Source of the DNA: an uncultured Oscillibacter sp.
GTDB taxonomy: Bacteria; Bacillota; Clostridia; Oscillospirales; Oscillospiraceae
Assembly: GCA_947577075.1 (NCBI GenBank)
Contig: CANPTW010000013.1
Coordinates: 1-56,294 of the forward strand
Length of the DNA stretch: 56,294 bases
Direction of reading: 5' to 3'
Below are positions 49,186-56,242 of the stretch, one piece after another. Made by a program: the position numbers and the translations under genes. Under the pieces are notes generated by a model. The model made no database searches. It was given only the letters and a program-made list of their open reading frames with translations, and had not been told where the DNA came from. Each line of letters opens with the position of its first letter. Position 1 is the first letter of the stretch.

Positions 49186-50460
49186 TTACGGCTTCAGCTG
49201 CTTTTGGAGCCAGTCCTTCCCGTCCACAAACCGGGAGACGATGTAGCACACCACATAGTCCCCGGCGGCGTTGATCATGGTGGCGGGGGGGTCCACCAGG
49301 TTGCCGATGACCACCAGGATGGGGAAGGCGATCTCCATCTGGGCGGGGAAGAAGATGGAGCAGATGATGTACTCCCCGATGTACCCGCCGCCGGGGACAC
49401 CGCTCATGCCCACGGAGCTGAGGACGGCCACCAGCACCACGGGGATCAGCATGCCCAGGGTCAGCTTCTGGCCGAAGACTCCCAGGACAAAGGCAATCTT
49501 CAAAACGCAGGAGAAGCAGGACCCGTCCATGTGCATGGTGGCCCCCAGGGGCAGCACCATGTCCGCCACATCCTTCCGGATGCCGGTGTCCGCGGCCTCC
49601 TCCATGTTGGTGGGAATCGTCGCCACGGAGGAGCAGGTGCCAAGGGACACCACGGCGGGCTTCGTGATGTGCCGGAACATGACCCCCACGGCGCCCCTGC
49701 CGCCGCCGAACCAGGCGAAGAGGGGCCAGGCGGTGAAGATGTAGACAAAGCACAGGGGATAGTACACCGCCAGGGCCCGGGCGTAGTTCTCCGTGATCTG
49801 GGGGCCGTAGGTGGCCACCAGGTCGGCGAAGAAGCCGAAGAAGGCGATGGGGGCGTAGTAGGTGATGATCTTCACGAATTTCAGCATCACGCCGGCCAGG
49901 TCGTCCAGGAAGCGGCCCACGGGGGTGTCCTTGCCGCCGTTGAGGTTCACGGCGAAGCCGAAGAGCAGGGAGAACACAATCAGGGGCAGCATGGCCCGGC
50001 GGGTCAGCAGGCCGCTGAAATCACTGGCGGTGAAGAAGTTCACGATCATGTCGGGGAGCGTGGCGTACTCGCCCATCTCCTGGGAGGCCAGGTTCGTCCA
50101 GGCGGCGGGCACCGGCGGGAAGACCATCATCAGCACATACATGATGACGGCGGCGATGGCCCCCGTGACCACGAAGGTCCCCACAGTGACGCCCATGATT
50201 TTCCCCGCCCGCTTCCGGCTCTCCATGTTCGCCACGGCGCTGGAGATGGAGGCGAAGACCATGGGCACCACCACGCAGAACATCATGTTGATGAACACGG
50301 TGCCCAGGGGCTTGAGGACGGTGGCCCCGGTGCCGGAGATCACGCTCCCGTCGGCGTCCACCTCGGCGGGCCAGACCCAGCCCAGGATGGCGCCCAGAAT
50401 CATGGCGCCCAGCATGACGGCCAAAAAGGCGTAGTTTTTCGCAATGGATTTCTTTTCCAT
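49186..50460 (-). CDS. Dicarboxylate/amino acid:cation symporter (DAACS family)
   Basis: The 424-aa protein has eight membrane segments plus two re-entrant loops. The family Ser-rich loop appears as SLGTCSSVATIPTN near 275, followed by LPLGATMHMDGS near 315, and GVPGGGY and DPPATMINAAGD in the C-terminal half. It probably imports glutamate, aspartate or dicarboxylates with Na+ or H+; substrate specificity cannot be read from the sequence. The ATG at 50460 follows AGGAGGG. Confidence 0.92.
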   Translation of the reverse strand: MEKKSIAKNYAFLAVMLGAMILGAILGWVWPAEVDADGSVISGTGATVLKPLGTVFINMMFCVVVPMVFASISSAVANMESRKRAGKIMGVTVGTFVVTGAIAAVIMYVLMMVFPPVPAAWTNLASQEMGEYATLPDMIVNFFTASDFSGLLTRRAMLPLIVFSLLFGFAVNLNGGKDTPVGRFLDDLAGVMLKFVKIITYYAPIAFFGFFADLVATYGPQITENYARALAVYYPLCFVYIFTAWPLFAWFGGGRGAVGVMFRHITKPAVVSLGTCSSVATIPTNMEEAADTGIRKDVADMVLPLGATMHMDGSCFSCVLKIAFVLGVFGQKLTLGMLIPVVLVAVLSSVGMSGVPGGGYIGEYIICSIFFPAQMEIAFPILVVIGNLVDPPATMINAAGDYVVCYIVSRFVDGKDWLQKQLKP

Positions 50461-50569
50461 AATGTCCCTCCTGATTAAAAAATCCTCGTTCCCGCCGCTC
50501 CGGCTTGGTAGAGCAGAGGGCGCCGGAGTCTGTTTTCAAACAGCCCCGAAAGCTTGTTGCCCGCTTTTT

Positions 50570-51409
50570 TTAAAAAAGCAGCTCCTCATCCGTCACCTCG
50601 CCCTTGCAGACGACGTTGGTGGGCCCGGTGAGGTGGAGCTCCGTGATCTGGCTGTGGACCCGCTCCGCGTCCACCACCAGGGTTCCGCCGGTCATGTCCG
50701 CCCGGACCTGCTGGCCGCTGACCTTTCCCTGGAGGGTCAGCACCGTGACCACGGACCCGGTCCCCGTACCGCAGGCGTAGGTGAAATCCTCCACCCCCCG
50801 CTCGAAGGTCCGCTCAAACAGGCGGTCCTCCCCCGTGAGCTCGTAGAAATTCACGTTGGCCCCCTTGGGAAAGACGGGGCTCCAGCGGATTTTCCGCCCC
50901 AGCTCCCGCAGCTCGTGCTCGTCGGCGCCGCGGAGGTTGTGATAGGGGACCACGGCGTGGGGCAGGCCGGGATCTCCCAGCTCCACGTAGGAGCAGCTGT
51001 ACCGCACCCCGTCCACCTCCACTGGGCAGTCCAGCCTGACGGTGGTGGGGTCGTTGAGGCGGACCCGGTACAGCCGGGGGCCCAGCCGCTGCCCGAAGAC
51101 CATGCCGGCGGCGGTTTCCACGGCCTGGGCCTCTCTGGCGAGGCCGTTCTCAAAGCCGTAGCGGCAGATGCACCGGGCCCCGTTGCCGCACATCTCCCCC
51201 GCGCTGCCGTCGGAGTTGAAAAACAGCATCCGGAAATCGCCCCCCTGCTCCGGAGCCTCCACCACCATCAGCCCGTCGGCCCCGATGGAAAGCCGCCGCT
51301 CACACAGCGTCCGGGCGATGCGGGGAAGCTCCTCCCGGGGGAGGCGCTCCTCCAGATTGTTCAGGATCAGGAAATCGTTCCCGGCTCCGTTCATCTTCCA
51401 GAATTTCAT
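50570..51409 (-). CDS. dapF: Diaminopimelate epimerase
   Basis: The 279-aa protein has both catalytic cysteines in GEMCGNGARC near residue 73 and ACGTGTGSV near 219, and the N-terminal MKFWKMNGAGNDFLIL motif. It interconverts LL- and meso-diaminopimelate for lysine and peptidoglycan. The ATG at 51409 follows AAGGAGG. TATAAT lies 25 bp upstream. Confidence 0.95.
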   Translation of the reverse strand: MKFWKMNGAGNDFLILNNLEERLPREELPRIARTLCERRLSIGADGLMVVEAPEQGGDFRMLFFNSDGSAGEMCGNGARCICRYGFENGLAREAQAVETAAGMVFGQRLGPRLYRVRLNDPTTVRLDCPVEVDGVRYSCSYVELGDPGLPHAVVPYHNLRGADEHELRELGRKIRWSPVFPKGANVNFYELTGEDRLFERTFERGVEDFTYACGTGTGSVVTVLTLQGKVSGQQVRADMTGGTLVVDAERVHSQITELHLTGPTNVVCKGEVTDEELLF

Positions 51410-51433
51410 GGGCTTCCTCCTTGTCTGCTTCTC

Positions 51434-51462
51434 ATTATAATCGCACTCTCCGCGAATGAATA
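51434..51462 (-). promoter_or_regulatory. dapF promoter
   Basis: On the minus strand TATAAT (51434-51439) is perfect. The -35 candidate TATTCA (51457-51462, 17 bp) is weak. Confidence 0.55.
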
Positions 51463-51517
51463 CCGGATAACGTGCTGAAAACCTTGCAAAAGGTGCTGAT
51501 ACTGCGGGGCGCCGCCG

Positions 51518-51547
51518 TTGACAGGATGGGGGGAAGTATGGTATATC
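51518..51547 (+). promoter_or_regulatory. Promoter of the small toxin gene
   Basis: TTGACA (51518-51523) and TATATC (51542-51547) have 18-bp spacing. Confidence 0.65.
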
Positions 51548-51598
51548 AGTATCAGCAGGAGGGGAACGGCTCGGCCTCCGTACATAGGAGGTGACAAC

Positions 51599-51682
51599 GT
51601 GACGGTTCTGGAAACCCTGGCGCTGCTGAACCTGATAGCCGTTGTGATCTTTGGCGTTATTAACGTAACGAAAAAGAAATAA
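51599..51682 (+). CDS. Type I toxin: 27-aa holin-like membrane peptide
   Basis: A GTG at 51599 with AGGAGGTGA directly upstream opens a 27-codon frame reading MTVLETLALLNLIAVVIFGV and then INVTKKK. It has one membrane span and a lysine tail, the layout of putative holin-like (TxpA/Fst-like) type I toxins. A consensus antisense promoter downstream points to a regulating RNA. The length and pattern match the class well; toxicity is inferred. Confidence 0.75.
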   Translation: MTVLETLALLNLIAVVIFGVINVTKKK

Positions 51683-51771
51683 CCGGCCCCCCACATAGGA
51701 AACCGGCATTTCTACAGATTTTAAATCTTGTGAGGAAGAGCCGGACCTGTGTGCTCAGGTTGCCCCTCTTG
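51640..51771 (-). ncRNA. Predicted antisense antitoxin RNA
   Basis: From the consensus promoter at 51777-51805 a leftward RNA starts near 51770, runs through GCAAGAGGGGCAACCTGAG and a short stem (ACCTGAGC / GGTCCGG region), and overlaps the 3' end of the toxin mRNA. The left end is not defined; a GCCGG / CCGGTT stem followed by TTTCTTTTT near 51668-51700 would end it. Both boundaries are estimates. Confidence 0.6.
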
Positions 51772-51776
51772 CTTTG

Positions 51777-51805
51777 ATTATACCAGCCCCTTCCCGGGCT
51801 GTCAA
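51777..51805 (-). promoter_or_regulatory. Consensus promoter of the antisense RNA
   Basis: On the minus strand TTGACA (51800-51805) and TATAAT (51777-51782, preceded by TGG) are 17 bp apart, a perfect sigma-A promoter. It does not precede any leftward ORF before dapF. Confidence 0.85.
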
Positions 51806-51836
51806 CCACAAAATCCCCCGGAAAGGAGGCTCCGCC

Positions 51837-52445
51837 ATGCCCAGGAAAAACCCCCGGAACACCAAGGGACGCATCATCGCCGCCGCCTGGAAGCTCTTCT
51901 ACGAGCAGGGCTATGAGGACACCACCATTGAGGACATCGTCTTCGAGTCCGAGACCTCCAAGGGTTCCTTCTACCACTATTTTGACGGTAAGGACGCCCT
52001 GGTGGGCACCCTCTCCAACGTGTTCGACGAGAAATATGAGGAGCTCATTCCCGTGATGGACCCCGCCCTGGACGCGGTGGGCAAGCTGGCCTACCTCAAC
52101 CACGAGCTCTTTGCCATGATCGACGGGGGCATCTCCCTGGACCTTCTGGCCCGGCTCCTCTCCACCCAGCTGCTGACCCGGGGGGAAAAGCGCCTGCTGG
52201 ACCGGAACCGGACCTATTTCAAGCTCCTGCGGAAAATCATCGCCGAGGGCCAGCGGACCGGCCAGCTCCGGGGGGACCGGACGGTGAACGAGATTGTCAA
52301 GGCCTACGCCCTCTGGGAGCGGGCATTGCTGTACGACTGGTGCCTCTGCGGCGGGGAGTACTCGTTGGTCGCCTACACCGACGCCATGACCCCCATGTTC
52401 CTGGAGAGCTGGCGGGGCGCGGATCAAAAGGAGGCGGCGGAATGA
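51837..52445 (+). CDS. TetR-family transcriptional regulator
   Basis: The 202-aa protein has an N-terminal TetR HTH (RIIAAAWKLFYEQGYEDTTI, then EDIVFESETSKGSFYHYF, residues 12-55) and a helical ligand-binding part. The ATG at 51837 follows GAAAGGAGG, with the antisense-RNA promoter inside its leader. Its stop overlaps the start of the lipoprotein gene (ATGA), suggesting control of that gene. Confidence 0.92.
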   Translation: MPRKNPRNTKGRIIAAAWKLFYEQGYEDTTIEDIVFESETSKGSFYHYFDGKDALVGTLSNVFDEKYEELIPVMDPALDAVGKLAYLNHELFAMIDGGISLDLLARLLSTQLLTRGEKRLLDRNRTYFKLLRKIIAEGQRTGQLRGDRTVNEIVKAYALWERALLYDWCLCGGEYSLVAYTDAMTPMFLESWRGADQKEAAE

Positions 52446-53152
52446 GAAAACGGCGGGCGCTTGCCTGGCTGCTGTGCGCGGCGCTGCTGGCCGGGTGCCA
52501 AGGGGGCTCCGGACCGGAGGAAGCGGGCCCTGTGGACCCCATCCCCCAGGAGGCCCTCTCCCAGGACCTGCGGGACGCCCTGGAGGAGGAGTGGGAGGCC
52601 TGGAACGCTTTGAGCGAGGAGGCGCAGGTCGTCTCCAGCCACACGCCCGGCTGGTGCCGGCGGGGCTTTGAGGACTGGGCGGCGTGCGAGGACTTCCTGG
52701 GCTTCTCCGTCCCCAATCCCCTGGAGGAAGCAGACTGGCTGGAAAAGGGGACCTACGTGGCCATGCCCCTGGGCTTCCGGGACGCGCCCCGGGTGGACGT
52801 CCAGTGGAACGGCACGGAGGAGTGCTATGTGGACTGGGTCAACGCCGGCGCCGGATACCGCAGCGGCTCCACCCGGGTGACGCTCTCGGCCCTCTTGTAC
52901 GGGGACCCGGCCAAGGCCAGGCTCTCGGACAGGGACTGGACCCTGGACCTGGGGAAGCTGAAGGAAGACGCGGCGGGCGGCGTGCTGCACGTGATCCCGG
53001 AGAGCACGGAGCGGTACTGCTCCCGCACGGCCTACCTGATCCGGGGCGGCGTGCTGTACCACGTCCACGTGGTCGGCGAGCCCGGCGAGGAGGCGGCGGT
53101 GGAGGAGGCGCTGGAGCGGGCCCTGGCGGCCTTCCCGGAGGAACCGGCGTGA
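52442..53152 (+). CDS. Lipoprotein of unknown family
   Basis: The 236-aa protein has a signal peptide with lipobox LLAGC (Cys19). The acidic mature domain has WCRRGFEDWAACEDFLGFSV, VDVQWNGTEECYVDWVN and a C-terminal YLIRGGVLYHVHVVGEPGEE strand pair. The mixed alpha/beta layout and ATG-TGA coupling with tetR are the only clues. AAAAGGAGG precedes the start. Confidence 0.85.
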   Translation: MRKRRALAWLLCAALLAGCQGGSGPEEAGPVDPIPQEALSQDLRDALEEEWEAWNALSEEAQVVSSHTPGWCRRGFEDWAACEDFLGFSVPNPLEEADWLEKGTYVAMPLGFRDAPRVDVQWNGTEECYVDWVNAGAGYRSGSTRVTLSALLYGDPAKARLSDRDWTLDLGKLKEDAAGGVLHVIPESTERYCSRTAYLIRGGVLYHVHVVGEPGEEAAVEEALERALAAFPEEPA

Positions 53153-53278
53153 CCGCCGCCCGTTCGGGGCGGGAAGCGCCGGGAGGCGCGAGGAATTGAT
53201 TTTGCGTTTCGCCAGGAATTTTTCCCAAAAATTGTACGGCTTGAAAGGCTTGTAATCACGTTGTTTTCGTCAAATTCT

Positions 53279-53318
53279 ACAGAATGGGGTATAGACTGCA
53301 TTCTATACCTCGTTCTGT
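53279..53318. promoter_or_regulatory. 40-bp interrupted palindrome upstream of putP
   Basis: ACAGAA and TTCTGT form the outer arms, and GGTATAG and CTATACC the inner arms, around ACTGCATT. It lies just upstream of TATGAT (53343-53348), the likely putP -10 box, so it could be an operator. Confidence 0.6.
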
Positions 53319-53381
53319 CTTTCATTCTAGCGGGAAATGTGCTATGATAGCACCCATTGAACGGAAAAGGAGAGAGATTTC

Positions 53382-54914
53382 ATGTCAACCGCACAGATCT
53401 GCATTATGGGAACCATCATCGCCTACCTCTGCTTCGTCATCTTCACCGGGGTCATGATCGGCCGCCGGTCCAAGAAGAGCGCCGAGGGCTTCTACCTGGG
53501 CGGCCGGGGCATCGGCCCCCTGGTCACCGCCATGAGCGCCGAGGCCAGCGACATGAGCAGCTATCTGCTCATGGGCATCCCCGGCCTTGCGTACCTCTCC
53601 GGCGTGGCGGACGCCAGCTGGACCGCCATCGGCCTGGCCGCGGGCACCTATCTGAACTTCCTCCTGGTTGCCAAAAAGCTCCGGCGCTACAGTGTGAAGC
53701 TGGACGCCATCACCATCCCCAGCTTCATCTCCAAGCGCTATGGGGAGAAGAAGCCCGTCATCATGTGCATTTCCGCCCTGATCATCCTGATCTTCTTCGT
53801 GCCCTATGTCGCCTCGGGCCTGGCCGCCATCGGCAAGCTCTTCAACAGCCTCTTCGGCTGGAACTATATGGCGGCGGTGGTCATCGGGGCCGTGGTCATC
53901 ATCAGCTATACCTCCATCGGGGGCTTCAACGCCGTGGCCACCATGGACCTGATCCAGTCCGTCATCATGACCTGCGCCCTGGCCGTCATCGTGGTCTTCG
54001 GCGTGGTCCAGGCGGGCGGCATGGGCGCGGTGATTGCCCACGCCCAGACCCTTCCCGGCTTCTTCAGCTTCACGGAGACGTATAACGTCTCCACGGGCTC
54101 TGCGGACCCCTACGGCTTTATCCGCATCATCTCCATGATGGCCTGGGGCCTGGGGTACTTCGGCATGCCCCACATCCTGGTGCGCTTCATGGCCATCCGG
54201 GACGAGAACGAGCTGACCCTCTCCCGCCGCATCGCCGCCACCTGGGTGGTGATCTCCATGGGCGTGGCCGTGTTCATCGGCATCGTGGGCCACGCCGTCT
54301 CCGCCGCGGGCAAGGTCCCCTTCCTGGAGGGCAGCGCCACGGAGACCATCATCGTCAATCTCTCGGACCTGCTGTCCTCTTACGGCGTCTTCCCCGCCAT
54401 CGTGGCGGGCTGCATCCTGGCGGGCATCCTGGCCGCCACCATGTCCACGGCGGACTCCCAGCTGCTGGCGGCCTCCTCCGCCTTCTCGGAGAACATCGTC
54501 CAGGAGGTCTTCGGCGTGAAGCTGACGGAGAAGCAGACCATGCTGATTGCCCGGTTCACCGTGGTGGTCATCGCCGTCATCGCCCTGTTCCTGGCCTCGG
54601 ACCCGGGCAGCAACGTGTTCCAGATCGTGTCCTTCGCCTGGGCGGGCTTCGGCGCCACCTTCGGCCCCGCCATCCTCTGCGCCCTGTACTGGAAGCGGAG
54701 CAACCGCCAGGGGATCATGGCGGGCCTGGTGGCCGGCGGCGTGATGATCTTCGTGTGGAAGTTCATGGTCCGGCCCTTAGGCGGCGCGTGGGACATCTAC
54801 GAGCTGCTGCCCGCCTTCGTGGTGGGCCTGGCGGCCATCGTCGCCGTCAGCCTCCTCACCCCGGCTCCGGACGCGGAGATCGAAGCGCTCTTCGACAAGG
54901 TGAAGGAGAAGTAA
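53382..54914 (+). CDS. putP: Sodium/proline symporter
   Basis: The 510-aa protein has 12-13 membrane segments of the SSS family: AEGFYLGGRGIGPLVTAMSAEASDMSSYLLMG near 35-70 with the Na+/proline site residues, SYTSIGGFNAVATMDLIQS near 185, and ILAATMSTADSQLLAASSAFSENI near 350. It imports proline with Na+. The ATG at 53382 follows AAAGGAGAG. It may be controlled by the palindrome at 53279. Confidence 0.93.
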   Translation: MSTAQICIMGTIIAYLCFVIFTGVMIGRRSKKSAEGFYLGGRGIGPLVTAMSAEASDMSSYLLMGIPGLAYLSGVADASWTAIGLAAGTYLNFLLVAKKLRRYSVKLDAITIPSFISKRYGEKKPVIMCISALIILIFFVPYVASGLAAIGKLFNSLFGWNYMAAVVIGAVVIISYTSIGGFNAVATMDLIQSVIMTCALAVIVVFGVVQAGGMGAVIAHAQTLPGFFSFTETYNVSTGSADPYGFIRIISMMAWGLGYFGMPHILVRFMAIRDENELTLSRRIAATWVVISMGVAVFIGIVGHAVSAAGKVPFLEGSATETIIVNLSDLLSSYGVFPAIVAGCILAGILAATMSTADSQLLAASSAFSENIVQEVFGVKLTEKQTMLIARFTVVVIAVIALFLASDPGSNVFQIVSFAWAGFGATFGPAILCALYWKRSNRQGIMAGLVAGGVMIFVWKFMVRPLGGAWDIYELLPAFVVGLAAIVAVSLLTPAPDAEIEALFDKVKEK

Positions 54915-54958
54915 TTTGCCCCTTCCCGGCAAACCGGATTGACGTGCCTCTTGGCAGT

Positions 54959-54997
54959 CCGAAAACGAGACAGCCCCCATGGGGGCTGTCTCGTTTC
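54959..54997. terminator. putP terminator, also left flank of repeat copy 3
   Basis: AAACGAGACAGCCCCC pairs with GGGGGCTGTCTCGTTT around AT. About 39 bp including the stem recur exactly at 55156-55194. Confidence 0.85.
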
Positions 54998-55155
54998 AGG
55001 CTGTCGAAAACGTATTTTCGCCAGCCTGCGCAAGTTTTTCAGACCTTTAAAAAGCTCTGAAAAACTTATGATTGAAAACGAAAGGAACCCCTCCTGGGTT
55101 CCTCTCGTAACTCTCTTCCTTCCCGTCGAAGAAGGTTTCACCATGTTTTGACACT
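54997..55155 (+). repeat. Hairpin-rich dispersed repeat, copy 3
   Basis: It starts CAGGCTGTCGAAAACG with the CGCCAGCCTG stem, then AAGTTTTTCAGA / TCTGAAAAACTT, AGGAACCC / GGGTTCCT and CTTCCTTCCCGTCGAAGAAG. It ends ATGTTTTGACACTCC. Order and sequence match copies 1 and 2. It lies between two identical terminators. Confidence 0.75.
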
Positions 55156-55194
55156 CCGAAAACGAGACAGCCCCCATGGGGGCTGTCTCGTTTT
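55156..55194. terminator. Duplicated terminator, right flank of copy 3
   Basis: This is identical to 54958-54996. It overlaps the stop codon of the RHH gene and also serves as that gene's terminator. Confidence 0.85.
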
Positions 55195-55387
55195 ACTCTT
55201 CGACCTTCACGATGCTGAGGGCGGACTCCAGCAGGATGTTGATCAGCTCGTTGCGGGAGCGGTTCGTCTCCGCCGACAGCCGGTCCAGCCGCTCCACCAG
55301 CTCGTCCCGCATGCGGACGGAGACGGTCTTGTGCCCGTCGTCCCCCCGGCAGGGGCGTTTTTTGGTAATCTTGATTTCTTTTGTCAT
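55193..55387 (-). CDS. Ribbon-helix-helix DNA-binding protein
   Basis: The 64-aa protein has a CopG/Arc-like ribbon-helix-helix: the strand HKTVSVRMRDELV, then helices VERLDRLSAETNRSRNELI and NILLESALSIVKVEE. It probably represses its own gene or a neighbour. The upstream DNA (55414-55480) has direct repeats TGACTATA TGACTATA that could be its operator. The ATG at 55387 follows AGGAGTG. Confidence 0.85.
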   Translation of the reverse strand: MTKEIKITKKRPCRGDDGHKTVSVRMRDELVERLDRLSAETNRSRNELINILLESALSIVKVEE

Positions 55388-55506
55388 GCCATCACTCCTG
55401 TTTGTAGTTTAGCTTGACAAAATAGTCTTTGGTATATTATTATGAAATAGTGACTATATGACTATATTTTTCTATTCACTACGGAGCAGGGCGGCGCCCT
55501 GTCCGC

Positions 55507-55743
55507 TCAGTCCTGGGCAAACAGGGCGTTGTAGTCCACATGCAGGACCTCCGTCAGCTTGTCGATCTCGAACACCGAGACGGCCCGGTGGCCTGTCTCA
55601 ATATGCCCCACAATCGTTTCGGAAAGATCACAGCCATTCACTTGCAGGCGGGCGGCGAGTTCCCTCTGTGTCAGTCCCATCTGCCTGCGGTAATACTGTA
55701 CCTTCGCGCCAATGTTCCGGCGCATGGGCGTACTGCGCTTCAT
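55507..55743 (-). CDS. XRE-family transcriptional regulator
   Basis: The 78-aa protein is a single HTH domain (GAKVQYYRRQMGLTQRELAA, then QVNGCDLSETIVGHIETG and VFEIDKLTEVLHVDY). The ATG at 55743 follows GGAGTG. It is divergent from two small paralogous genes, with an inverted repeat in the intergenic region. Confidence 0.88.
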   Translation of the reverse strand: MKRSTPMRRNIGAKVQYYRRQMGLTQRELAARLQVNGCDLSETIVGHIETGHRAVSVFEIDKLTEVLHVDYNALFAQD

Positions 55744-55750
55744 AAAAAAC

Positions 55751-55790
55751 ACTCCATATACGTAATAAATTTATCTTGATGATATGGAGT
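55751..55790. promoter_or_regulatory. Inverted repeat between XRE and the tandem paralogues
   Basis: ACTCCATAT (55751-55759) is repeated inverted as ATATGGAGT (55782-55790); the second arm lies in the spacer of the rightward promoter. A further palindrome CTACAT AC ATGTAG is at 55807-55820. Confidence 0.6.
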
Positions 55791-55804
55791 GGATATGCTA
55801 TAAT
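55776..55804 (+). promoter_or_regulatory. Promoter of the tandem small genes
   Basis: TTGATG (55776-55781) and TATAAT (55799-55804) are 17 bp apart. Confidence 0.75.
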
Positions 55805-55846
55805 ATCTACATACATGTAGAATCCTATTCTAATGGAGGCCACATT

Positions 55847-56032
55847 GTGTTTGGCTACGACTCAAAGCCCCCCGTCACAAAAGAATCCATGCTCATTGGC
55901 CTTCGCATCGCCTTCCTGATCCGGGACAGCCGGGACGAGAAGGAGGCCATCGCGCGCATCTGCCGCTTCCTGAACCACTGGGAGGTTCCCATCGCCCCCG
56001 GCGAGCTGGGTTCCGCCCGGCGGGAGACTTGA
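55847..56032 (+). CDS. Small helical protein, paralogue A (61 aa)
   Basis: The GTG at 55847 with GGAGG 8 bp upstream opens a 61-aa frame. Residues 15-57 (LIGLRIAFLIRDSRDEKEAI, then ARICRFLNHWEVPIAPGELG) match the next gene closely, so the pair is a tandem duplication. The protein is helical and soluble. The family was not recognised. Confidence 0.7.
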   Translation: MFGYDSKPPVTKESMLIGLRIAFLIRDSRDEKEAIARICRFLNHWEVPIAPGELGSARRET

Positions 56033-56059
56033 TTCCAAAACAAAAAGGAGGTCCCGCCC

Positions 56060-56242
56060 ATGTCACAGTCCGGACGGAAGGAATGGCTCACCACGGAGTC
56101 CTGGTTCCTGGCCCTGGGCATCGCTCACATCATCCGCACCAGCCGGGACGAAAAGACGGCCGTCCGGCGCATCTGCCGCCGCCTGCACCTGTACGGCATC
56201 CTGATCCGCCCCCGGGAGCTGGGCTCCCAGCCCGAAGAGTAA
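56060..56242 (+). CDS. Small helical protein, paralogue B (60 aa)
   Basis: The 60-aa product shares SRDEK-A--RICR-L------I-P-ELGS with paralogue A (for example IAHIIRTSRDEKTAVRRICR). The ATG at 56060 follows AAAGGAGG. The gene lies 27 bp downstream of A and is co-transcribed; more genes may follow beyond the window. The function is unknown. Confidence 0.7.
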   Translation: MSQSGRKEWLTTESWFLALGIAHIIRTSRDEKTAVRRICRRLHLYGILIRPRELGSQPEE

